DNA of 64,000 bases. Source: Populus alba (taxonomy: Eukaryota > Streptophyta > Magnoliopsida > Malpighiales > Salicaceae). The notes below the pieces were generated by a model, which was not told the DNA's origin, made no database searches, and saw only the letters and a list, made by a program, of their open reading frames with translations. The position numbers were made by a program, and so were the translations under genes. Of the stretch, positions 22,921 to 32,964 are shown piece by piece. The DNA lies in NCBI RefSeq assembly GCF_005239225.2, contig NC_133296.1:13020001-13084000 (forward strand), in the 5' to 3' direction. Numbering within the stretch: the stretch's first letter is position 1; every line of letters begins with the position of its first letter.

Positions 22921-23610
22921 TATGAAACGGCGTCGTTTTGGATAAAACGTGCCGTTTCATTTAAAGGAGCCAAAATCCAGATCAGTCCTCCATTATTTCA
23001 CCTTCGGTCTCCGTCCCTCTTGTTGGCCGCCTTTTTCACTTTGGTCCTTGGCCTCTGATCTATGCAATTTAGCCCTCAATTGATTAATAAACTTTCAATT
23101 TCTTCAATTAAGCCCCTGAAACAATTCTAAACAGCCCCCTCTATCTTTGCGCCTTCTCCAAATTGGTCCCCGGTTTCGGATTTTCACAATTAAGTCCCTA
23201 ATTGACCCTTAAACTTCAATATTTATGCAATTAAGCCCCTGATTTGACCCAATAAATTTCTAAAAAATATATTTTGGCCCCAGAACTTAAATTTCTTCTA
23301 ATTAAAGCCCAAATTGACTTAAAAATCGATTTTTCTTGCAATCAAATCCTCTATAAATTCAAATAAAAATCCAATTAAGTCCATAAACATCCAAATTTGG
23401 GCTTTTCTCCTCCAAAAATTCAAATTTTCCTTTTCAACAAGGCTCTCATCCTTCAAGAATATATTGTCAAAAATCCATCTTTGTATTTTTAACCTCCTTG
23501 ACCGATTTTTCTGACCATTTGCTGAGCGCTTCTGCCTCCTGTTATTTTTCTAACCTCCTTCAGCTATTTAATTTATTTCAATTATGGGGACCCGAAAATG
23601 GGTTACAACA
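20911..23610 (-). repeat. 5' LTR of the Ogre-like element
   Basis: Nearly identical to 13637-16336. In element orientation it precedes the primer site and gag, so it is the 5' LTR and should hold the promoter. On the plus strand TCTATTTATAGGGG near 22560-22573 resembles a TATA box but faces away from gag, so I do not assign it. The apparent frames of up to 284 codons are the same shadows as in the other LTR. Confidence 0.92.
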
Positions 23611-23615
23611 TGGTG
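23611..23615. repeat. Target site duplication, right copy
   Basis: TGGTG, matching 13632-13636; it fixes the right boundary of the element at 23610. Confidence 0.9.
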
Positions 23616-24515
23616 AATAAAAAAAATTAGGTTTCTTTGTAGAGTTTTTATTTTAAGTGTTTTGAAAAATAATATAATTTATATGAAGATAATCTGGTCT
23701 TTTCATTTAATTTAAAAATTTAGGTTGATCTATGATGTAAATTGTAATTTTTTTAAAATATAATGGGTGTTGTACTCTTTGCAAGTGCACAACGTTACGA
23801 CGACCTTTCTCAAACGAGTTGAGAGGTTTTTGGTTGGATAAAGAGTCGTCACCTAAAATAACTGTTATTAGAAACCCTAACTCGTGTTTACAGATTCTAA
23901 GCAAGGGATTAATTGTGTAAATAGAAGATATTAAAACTCCTCATATGTCTTATCTAAGGTAAGCTGCATTGTTTTTTTTTTTTTTTTTTTTTTTATGGTT
24001 ACTATGGTTTGATGGTATTTTTATTTCCATCTGTGCATCTATGACAAGACCACTACGATGAACGGATCCTGGTTTCTAAGGTTAAGAATTTAGTTTGAAA
24101 GTTGTCTAAAAAAAACAAATCTATTCACAATTTGTGCACGGTAAATGAATCAAAGATAGAAATTCTAAGATATTCAATTTTTTTTCCCTTTTTCTTTGGT
24201 ATTTTAAATTGTCCATGACTCTTGTATTATGAAACACAGGTTGAAATACCTCAATTATTATTGGGGCTTTTTTTATAACAAACTTGAAATTTTTATTTAT
24301 TGCATCATTCTAAAATATTTCAAATAAAACTCCTTATAATTTTATTTTTTATATAAGAAATGAATAACTTTATATTACTCCCAATAATATTTTCAATATT
24401 AACATCTCAGGTTTCATTATTTTTATATTAAAAATAAATAATAAAAAATATTATTCCTAATAATATTTTAAATATTAGTTATTTTAGAGGTTTTTTATTT
24501 TTATATTAAAAGTTA

Positions 24516-27371
24516 AATTTTTTTTTTTTTAAGCGAAACAAGTTTAGCCAAGAAAATGGCAAGCAAATCAAAGGTTCGCCAAAAAAAAACATATAAAAAC
24601 AACATAAAGTAAGAGCCCAGACGAATAACCAGCCTAGAAAATTATCTTGAAACAAATAGATCACCATCCTAAGCCATTCTCTTTGCAGAACACCAACAAG
24701 AAGAAGCTTTTTAAGAGTTCTTCAGTGGATTAATTCGACAACATTTCAAAAACATTCTGCATCTCCCAAAGCTTTAGCAACGATTACAAAATCTCATAGC
24801 CTATTTCATGCTCCAAAAATGCAAGATCTCCCATATAGCTTCAGTAGTTAATCCAGTCACCAACAACATGATTTCAACAACAATCATAAGATTCTAGCAA
24901 GAAGACTGAGGTTCTTGTCATCAAGCCTCCAGTAGGAAATGAAGATTCCACACACAACCGAGAGAATATATCCATAGCAGCATCAAATGCATGCTAGAAA
25001 CTCATGTATTCTATGCACCCAAAAATCTCAAATCCACGCCATATGCTCCTCCATTCTATTCACCCCTTGTTTTGCAAGGGAATCAGCCATGAAGTTTGCT
25101 TCTCGAAGATTATGACAGAAGGAAAAATGACCAAAAACAGAAGAAAACCGAGAAAATTTAACGAAAAGATCATGGATTTTTCAAGGTCTAGAACAGGGTT
25201 TATTCATCCAACTTACCACCAAAGCCAAGGCAGATTCCACTAAGAAACTTTGCCCAATAAAATCATCCATTTAGGAAGACAATTCAATATCTTTAACAAC
25301 TGCAAGCAGCTCAGCTTCCTTAGAGTCTTTATCACCCCCTAAATAAGAGAAGATACATCTAACAGCTCCTAAATGAACTCCTAATACCTCTCCAATACCT
25401 GCAGGCCCAAGATTTGCCTTGGAAGAACCATCAACATTCCATTTTAGAGAGTGACTATCAGGAGGATTCCAAAATAAGTAGGGCCTAATGCCCTTGATAT
25501 TCATCCAACGAACAAATCCCTTAGCTGATAAAAATCTAAATAGATAGCTTTTAACTAAACATTCAATCTTGCTAAGATTAATAAAAATTTGTATCATAAT
25601 CAGGTAGTCTATTATTGAACGCCCTGTCATTTCAAAGAAGACGTAAAGACCATGAAATATCAAAGAATATCATGGTCCGTACCTTTATTTGATGATTTCT
25701 ATGAACCAAATCCACCCACTATTTAAGCGGAGAAGACATATCTGCAAGGCATCCCGCCCTCCCCCACCAATCTGCAAATCTGGTCCAGACCCTCCATTGT
25801 TTATAGTAGTGTAGAAGAACATGATCTATGGATTCCTCATAAACCAGAAAAAATGGACAGTTGGTCTCAGTAGCATCAAGAACGCCTCTTTCAACCCCTT
25901 GTGTTAATTTCTCCTAGAACAGCCATACAACAAAAGACTTCAACCTTAGGAAGAGCCAGCCCCCTCCACAAAAAGTTACAGTTATTTACAATACCATGTG
26001 AGGCAAGTAAGAGACTTAGACATTTAACTAAATATTCACCATTGTTGTTCTGTTTTCAAATTAGCTTATCCTTTGTTTCTTCCTGTAAAAACCACAATGA
26101 CAGTTTCTTATAAAGGTCCTTGAAAACATTAGCCTCATAACCCCTGAAGGCTTTTCTTCACTATAAATTCGAAACCCATGAAAAGCCATCCCACACATCC
26201 ATGTTAGAAACTGAGGAATCCTTATCCTCAGAGAGACTAAGAAAATGGTCATGCATTTTTAATGAAGAAAAAGTTAATTCCATTTGGAAAAGGTGCTTTA
26301 TTGCTATCACAATCCCAAATTGGCCGCTTTGACCTCCTCATAAGAAAATGGAACTTCCAAAGAGTCTACAGACGAAAGCGATAGTCTCTTAAAACTAAGC
26401 TTAGAACATGCGGGTCTATCCCATCCATCCAACAACTCCTTATAGAAATTGAAGATATCCTTTTTGACTTCTGAAGGCTTGGAAACTGATTTCCATTCAC
26501 AAAAATGGAGAAAATGGCATTGCTTTTCTTCCTATTAGTGGCAGAAATATGAAAAAAATTCGTGTTCCTATCTCCCAGCTTACACCATTGTACTCGAGAC
26601 TTCTGGTGCCATAAAGACTCTTGAGTTTAATAAAGAACATGTATCTCCCCAACAATCTTCCTTTCCCTAAGTACCTCTTCATCTGAAAAATTTCTGCTTC
26701 TTCAACAGCTTCTAGAGCATCCACTTATGTTTCAAAAACATGGATTCTGTCTTCAATGTTACCAAATGAGTCCTTATTCCATTCCCGTAAGACATCCTTC
26801 AGCACGTTCATAGCCTTAAACCAAAAATCTTTAATTACTTGACGAAAATCAGCCTTCATCTACCAGGAATTCAAAAAATTAAAAGGCTTGAGCCCCCAAT
26901 TAACTTTATCAATCTTCACTTGAATTGGCCTATGATCTGAAATGGATTTATCCAAACCAAGCAAGAAAGAGGAAGGAAACAAGTTTAACTAATCCACAGA
27001 CACAAAAGCTCCATCGATACGGCTTGCAGAGTTACCTCTAGTCGACCAGGAAAACTTCTTCCCCATTAGCGGAAGTTCAATTAAGCAACAATCATTAATG
27101 CATTCCCGAAAAGCTTTCATGCTTCCAGATATTTGAGTTCCTCCTTTACGATTAGAGGGTAGCAAAGTCTCATTGAAATCTCCCAATAGACATCATGGTT
27201 TTGACATGCTAACTTTAAAATCTGCTAAGTGATTCCGTAAGTTCTTATTCCATGCAAATTAAACTACCCATAAAAATATCAGAAAACCCATACCTTCACT
27301 TTAAACAAAAGCTTTAGTGACGCTTTCCTCCATCATCCAAAATCCTTTTCTCCTTCAAAATGAAGTTGGAG
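24516..27371 (-). pseudogene. L1-like LINE, 5'-truncated, reverse transcriptase core deleted
   Basis: A poly(T) run at 24516-24531 is the poly(A) tail of a minus-strand LINE. Reading 5' to 3' on the minus strand there is an endonuclease piece (27186-26989, MGDFNETLLPSNRKGG, then FSWSTRGNSASRIDGAFVS), a linker (26724-26497), and the start of reverse transcriptase near 26350-26240 (SYEEVKAA, then a frame-shifted SNKAPFPNGINFFFIK). There is then an abrupt jump near 26235 into the region before the zinc-binding domain (LSEDKDSSVSNMDVWDGFSW). A C-terminal RNase H piece follows (25663-25271, LKWNVDGSSKANLGPAGIGEVL). Catalytic RT motifs are missing. Frames are interrupted by stops throughout, so it is inactive. 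It lies inside the old LTR. Confidence 0.85.
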
Positions 27372-27384
27372 AGGGTGTCCACCA

Positions 27385-27582
27385 CCTTCTTTTTTTTTTC
27401 TTTTTTTTTTATTTACGTGGATACCCAGACCAGCTTGCGTGCACCACGACTAATCCCACAGCTCATTGAACATCCTGCAACTAAGTAAGCATGTAAGGCG
27501 GGGGTGACGGTGTGCACGGTGACCCAGGATGCAGAGGAAGGGAACAAGTCCCTCCAACCACTGGGCCAAGACCTCAAGTGCA
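27385..27582 (-). mobile_element. tRNA-derived SINE with target duplication
   Basis: On the minus strand the element starts just after a target duplication, has an A-box-like TTGGCCCAGTGG near its start, a degenerate B-box-like region and a conserved tail CGCAAGCTGGTCTGG. It ends in an A-rich tract (27385-27413 on the plus strand). AGGGTGTCCACCA occurs at 27372-27384 and 27583-27595 and is the 13-bp target duplication. The 74-codon frame over it is not a gene. I believe it belongs to the Salicaceae SINE families, but the family name cannot be fixed from here. Confidence 0.8.
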
Positions 27583-27595
27583 AGGGTGTCCACCA

Positions 27596-29875
27596 TCTCC
27601 TTGATCTCTTTGTCCGGTTCCAAAATGGCTTTCTCAATTTCCTGATATTTTCTTTACAAAAATAAGTTTTTCATATTTTTAAGATGCAAGTCAAAATCCT
27701 TAAAAAATTTTATAAATTTATTATAAAATTCATGTAATATATTTCAAAAAAAAAAAACATGCTAAAGTATTTTATATATTTTTAAAAATATTCAAATAAT
27801 TTTTAGAATTCCTAGCTATATTAAAAAATAATTTTTTTTAAAATAAGTTTTTTTTTTTTAAGACTTTGTTGAGAAAAAAACTCATTTTTTTAATATAAAT
27901 TAAACTGTTAAAATAGATCTCAAAACATGTTTATCAAATACACCCTTAAACCAAAAATTCCTTTATAAAAAAGATTGAGAACTAAAAAAAGACCTTATCT
28001 ATTTGACTCGAATTTGATCTAATAAGATTGATCTGAAATATTTAGTTTGATCATAAACTGAACAAAAAACCATTGGCTTAACCCAAAAAACCAACCAAAA
28101 CCCAAAAAAAATCAAACTTGCAAAAACATGAAATTTTTTGTCAAAAACAAATCAAAACCTAGAAAAACTGAAAAACACAAAGAACATGCTCAATAAACAT
28201 GAATCAAAATACAAATCAGATATGAACAAAAAAAGAGAAGGCATGTTAGAAATCATTCACTGAACCATAATCAAGCATCAAATATAAACGATTATAAACT
28301 AATAATTATAATTTGTTCAAAATAGGTTTCGGTATAAAACAATCCTGGGATTAAAACTAAAAAAAAGAAGTTATTGATGTAAATTAACCGTTAATTATTG
28401 ATTAATCAAATCTAATGAATTTTCCAATACAAAGAATTGGATCAAAACTAAACTAAATCATGAAACCAAGAAAATGTTTTTTTCCAAGAACACGAAGAAT
28501 TGAAACCTATAAAACCTAGAAAGTATAAAATAAGCTGCCAACTCAGAAAAGTGCATTCTAAGCCTTAAAACTATGCCTTTTTATTCACACAAACAACTTT
28601 ACCATAGTTACACTTGTTTGAGTTACAACAAACAACAACAAATTATCAAAATCATCCATGGTGTTCTAATTTTCAAAATTGTCAAAACTAACAACATGTA
28701 TATTTGATAATTTTGAAGTTTAAATTTGATATTTTAACACTCAAAATGACTTGGCCAAAATCTAAGAGCCTAAAACATACATTAGCAAAAAAAAAAAAAA
28801 AACATCAATAACCCTACTAGCATATTTGGCATATTCCAAATCTATCTTATTTCATAAAAAGCGATCATCCAAACATCCATCAACATTAACAGCCAACTCA
28901 AAGCAAAATTAATTAAGAAAAAATATATTTTTTATGCATTAATCAAAATCATAACTAAAACTATTAGAACACTAAAACAAGTTCAAAAATTTCATTAAAC
29001 ATATAAAACAAGCTAGAAGTGTGCCTCATGGTAATCATCTACTAGGTTAATGTAGGATTATACCTTCCCAAAACCCAGAATAATTATTGCCCTTCTTCCT
29101 TCCAAAATCTAATCTATTGCTAAATCTTTAACTTATCCCTTTAGCTCTTAGATCCCAAGTAATAAACTTGATTATTAATGAACTCAAAAAATAAGTTTTT
29201 TTTCTCCTCTTCTCCTCTTTCTTTGGATTTTTCAATGGGTATTTATAAGATTTCAAGTTAGGATTTTGATCAAGGTTTGATCAATGCTTGACCCTCCAGT
29301 CAAAATAAAAGGGTTTTGGGTAGGTTTTAATAGCTGGAAGCTCTATACATTACTGGTTTTGCAATAATGGTTTTTGCAACAAACTTGATTTTGGATGTTT
29401 TGATCAACTTGGAGGCTACGGAGTTGTTTTTGACCTTTTGATCTTAAGATAAACGTGATCAACCCTTGATAAGAACCCATAAAAAAGGTTTGAAGTGTGA
29501 ACACATGAAAAAAATCGATGGTTTTGCACCTTTTATTGTGGCTGACTGAGTTTACCACTTTAGAAGCCTCGTTAAAGCAACTTTGAGATCATCATTGTAG
29601 GAGACCACCTAAAGTTGATAGAGGGGGTGCATACTTTTTTTTTTTTTTTTTTTTTTTATCTAACATTGCTTTATTTGAAGGTTTATAGCTTCATATTTAT
29701 TCATTTCAAGATGTCAACTTGATCAGTCCAGAATTGTCCAAAGAAGAAGATGAATAGTGGACGAACGACATGTTATCTACTCTCTATTACAAACATTGTA
29801 TTTTGAACATGAACTAAATGACGTGTCATCTATGTTAACCATAGAGAAATTAGAGTTTTTAATTTGAGACTTGTT
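27596..29875. other. AT-rich DNA, probably old LTR body; no gene seen
   Basis: Directly right of the SINE a short minus-strand frame (QEIEKAILEPDKEIK, ending MVDTLSNF across the insertion site) suggests more LINE-derived coding sequence. Beyond about 27660 there are only AT-rich repeats of short phrases such as aaaacctagaaa, with no frame I can support. Confidence 0.45.
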
Positions 29876-30570
29876 CAAAATTCAATTTAGTCTCTAATCT
29901 TTTGATTTCTTTTAATTGCACTCGTAATTTTTGTTCAACTTTTAATTTCATGCAATTTTACCCCTTCCAAACTCAATTGCCAACCCCAAAGTTTAGTGTT
30001 TTTTCCTATTTGATCCTTGGTTTTTTATTTATGCAAATTGACCATTATTTGTCTTTCAATTTTCTTAAATTTGATCCCTGATTTTGTCGATTTCAGCTCT
30101 TGAAGTCACTACCTTTTACAAATTTATCCTTGATTTTGAACTTCTCCAGTCAAGCCCCAATTAACCACCAAACTTTAATATTTATGCAATTAAGCACTTG
30201 TTTCAACCATAGTAGCTTCTCAAAATTCTAATTTAACCACATACTTCAATTTCTTCAAATTAAAGTCAAAATTAAATTTAAAAATCTTTTTTTTTTTCAA
30301 TTAAAACCTCAATAAATTTAATTAAACCTTTAAAAATTTTAATTAAGACCTTAAATATTCAATTTTGAATTTTCCTTCTCAAATTAATTTTTTTTTTCCT
30401 ATTATTAGGGCCTTCATTAGTCAAAAATGGATTGTCAATTTATCCAACCTTGTATATTTAATCCTCCCTAACCAGTCTTTGGTAATTTTCTAAGTGTTCT
30501 TCATGTTCCCGCCACTAATATATGAATTAGTCTAAATATGAATAGCCTAATTAATTTGCAATTGAAGCAG

Positions 30571-30933
30571 AACATAATATATACTTGTTTAGTCCATTAT
30601 TTTTCTAATTTATATTGTTTTGATTTCTCTCTTTTTAGAAAAAAAAAAAAAAACAAAAGTAACAGAAAAATTAAAATAAATATATATTTGGTAAGCAACT
30701 TTAAGCTGCATTATTTATCTTTGAAAAATGAATGGTGATTCCAATTGTAAAACATATTATATTTAAGTTTAAATTTAAATTTAAAATACAAGAAAATATG
30801 CTTTTTACGATGAATACATCTTTTTTCTCAAGAAACAAAGAAAAAAAATAACCTTAAAAACTTTTTCTCCATCTACAAATTTATCAACTGTGCATATTTA
30901 CGTTGATTTTATTTTCACTATTCCGAGTATTTT

Positions 30934-30981
<48 letters not shown>

Positions 30982-31130
30982 ACAAATATAAAAAGAAACT
31001 AGCTTTGGATTGTTTATTTGAAAATATATACATAATTAAGAATATTAATAATGAATATTTTATCTTTCTATATATTAATCATGGTATAAAATACATTAAT
31101 TAGTTGCTTATTATAGGATTTTGGATTGTG
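30571..31130 (+). pseudogene. Intron-only relic of a third cysteine-rich peptide gene
   Basis: This block aligns with the intron of the gene at 32047-32870. Shared phrases include ttttgatttctct, caactttaagct, atgctttttacgatgaa, tttatttgaaaatatatacataattaagaat against its counterpart at 32447-32484, aataatgaatatttt and tataggatttt. Neither exon is present: no signal-peptide exon lies just upstream and no cysteine exon just downstream. A (TA)n microsatellite (30941-30979) has expanded inside it. It is best read as a decayed duplicate whose exons were lost, or as a duplication of the intron alone. Confidence 0.7.
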
Positions 31131-31921
31131 ATAAATATAAATACAAAAAATGTATTATTCTAATATGACTTTTCAAATTTAAAATACGAGTGTTAATTTT
31201 TTATCATTTAGCTACTAAAAATATTATAATGAAATTATGTGCTATATAGTCATTTTAATTCAAATAAGATAATAATAAATTTACTAAAAGTACAATATCA
31301 TAGTTTATCATCAAATAATATAATTGATTTGTTTCACAGCAAAATAAAACATAATAAATAATTAATTTATAACACAAAACTCAAATCCCAACGGGTCAGA
31401 TAGGGTTATAAATACCTTTCTCTTTTTATCTCTTATGTTTCTAAATCTATGTTAGGAAAATTTAAAATTGTCTATACTGAGATAGTTATTTAGTCCCTTT
31501 GTGTGCGTTTATATTTTAATGATTTATTTTTATCCTTTTTTGTTATGCATGCAATGTATTTCAAGGATATATTTTTTTGTGCTTTCCATTAATTATATGT
31601 TTATATTTCAAGGATTTATTTTGATATGCTTTTAGCAAGCCTTTTTTTATGTTGATATATAATTATTTGGGAAACTTTTTATTATATGTCTATATATAAA
31701 TTATTTATTTATTAGTTTTTATGTGGTATTATCTTTTTTTGGTAAGATAATAAAATGTTGATCTTATTTTTAGATATATATTCTAATTATTTTTTTGAAT
31801 TTAGGATTTGTGTTGTTTCTTTTTGGTAAGAAAATATCTATGTTTGGAAAATTTAAAATTGTCTATAATGAGATTGTTATTTAGTCTTATTGTGTAATTG
31901 TGATACGGCATGCCTCTCGCC

Positions 31922-31930
31922 TATAAATAT
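31922..31930 (+). promoter_or_regulatory. TATA box of cysteine-rich peptide gene 1
   Basis: TATAAATAT, 117-125 bp upstream of the ATG at 32047. Upstream sequence from about 31495 to 31715 is shared with the promoter of the second copy (35706-35950). Confidence 0.6.
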
Positions 31931-32046
31931 ATAACGTTAGGATTGCAACTTTTTACCCAGAGATAGTTATTTAGTCTCATTTTTACCCAGAGAAAATCGC
32001 ATCATCAGGCGGATTGCAACTTTCTTGTCGAAAATACAAAACTGCA

Positions 32047-32870
32047 ATGGCTTCATTTCGGCTCGCTTTTCTACTCTTGGTCTTGGTCATGACATCTTGT
32101 AAGTTCATATAATACATGTTTGGTCCTCTGCTTTCTAAGTTTTTATTATTTTGATTTCTCTTTTCTGAAGTAAAGAACTTTGAAAAAATATTTGGTAAAC
32201 AACTTTAAGCTTTATTGGCTTAACTTTGAAATATGGAAGGTGGTTCTACTTAAAAAGCATGGAAAAAGATGCTTTTTACGATGAAATATTGCTTATTTTT
32301 TAAAAAAGAACAAAAATAACCTTGGTTTTAATTGTCAATTGTCCATATTAATTTACCTTGATTTTAATTAAAGTATTCCAAGTACTATTATTTCACATTA
32401 TTAACCTTATATATATCCTCAAATATAAAAGAAACTTGCATTTAATTGTTTATTTGAAATATATACATAATTAAGAATATCAATAATGAATATTTTTATC
32501 TTGTTATATATTAATCCTGATATGAAACATATAAATTAGTTAATTTATATAGGATTTTAAAAGGAAAATATTATTTTCACCATTTGTTTTCGGCCACGAT
32601 TTGAATTTGTAAGACCGCATTTTGATAGATTAGTTGCATTGATCATATTCTTTACATTTAATACAACAAATTCTTGGAATAATTTCAGACTTATTATCCA
32701 CAACTGAAGCAAGAACCACACCTGGGAGTTGCCACAGAGACAGCGACTGCACAGGTGCTTGTGGGAAATGCTCATATTGCAGTTGCGAACTGAAGACGAA
32801 TGTATGTGAATGCGCTAACTTTCGGCAAAAGCTTATTCAAGCCGAGGCCGTTTTGGGAGGGTCTAGCTAA
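32047..32870 (+). CDS. Small secreted eight-cysteine peptide, copy 1 (two exons)
   Basis: Exon 1 is 32047-32098, the intron 32099-32688 (GTAAGT...TTTCAG) and exon 2 32689-32870, giving 77 residues. Residues 1-17 from MASFRLAFLLLVLVMTS are a signal peptide. The mature part carries eight cysteines spaced C-X5-C-X3-C-X2-C-X2-C-X-C-X6-C-X-C, followed by a tail KLIQAEAVLGGSS that the second copy shares in similar form. It is probably exported to the apoplast and held by four disulfides. The spacing is not that of canonical plant defensins. The CX2CXCX6CXC part resembles one head of a Bowman-Birk inhibitor, but its loop is one residue short. I do not recognise the family. The start is set by the signal peptide, and the intron splits the reading frame at the same codon in both copies. 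Confidence 0.88.
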
Positions 32871-32958
32871 TCTCCACAGTGAATAGAACAGTGTAACAAT
32901 ACCAAGTGAGAGATGTTGAAACACTTGTTCATCTGCCTACCGATTAAATGTATTGACT

Positions 32959-32964
32959 AATAAA
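32959..32964 (+). terminator. Polyadenylation signal of cysteine-rich gene 1
   Basis: AATAAA about 90 nt past the stop codon, in A/T-rich 3' sequence. Confidence 0.5.

Larger units (their letters stand above)
13637..23610 (-). mobile_element. Young non-autonomous Ogre/Tat-like Ty3/Gypsy element
   Basis: A complete 9974-bp LTR retrotransposon lying in minus orientation. It has two 2700-bp LTRs, a 5-bp target duplication TGGTG on both sides, a tRNA-Arg-type primer site beside the 5' LTR, a leader, a gag gene with two early stops, a 1.15-kb segment without coding capacity, a hairpin-rich tandem array, and a polypurine tract next to the 3' LTR. Protease, reverse transcriptase, RNase H and integrase are all absent, so it depends on another element. 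The gag type, tRNA-Arg priming, long LTRs and a tandem array near the 3' LTR are known traits of the Tat/Ogre lineage. The LTRs differ by about five substitutions, which indicates a recent insertion. Confidence 0.92.
23770..30490 (-). repeat. Old diverged Ogre/Tat-type LTR, split by later insertions
   Basis: The stretch 23786-24000 aligns with the start of the young LTR: gagtcgtcacctaaaata against gagtcgccacctagtatt, then agaaaccctaact and taaggtaagctgcattg. The stretch 29880-30480 aligns with the LTR end region, with phrases such as gcaattaagcac, cttcaaattaaag and the cctccctaaccag stretch. A TATA-like gggtatttataag lies at 29239-29251. Between them sit an L1-like LINE with a SINE, then 27.6-29.9 kb of AT-rich LTR body with no gene. 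It is probably a solo or half-element LTR much older than its neighbour. Confidence 0.65.

Noticed and set aside
22106..22960. 284-codon minus-strand frame in the right LTR
   Set aside because: It is long only because of the GC-rich and pyrimidine-rich LTR sequence. It has poly-Lys runs, changes length with homopolymer errors, and is not the gag of the element.
27413..27637. 74-codon minus-strand frame
   Set aside because: It lies across a SINE with a clear target duplication and A-rich tail.
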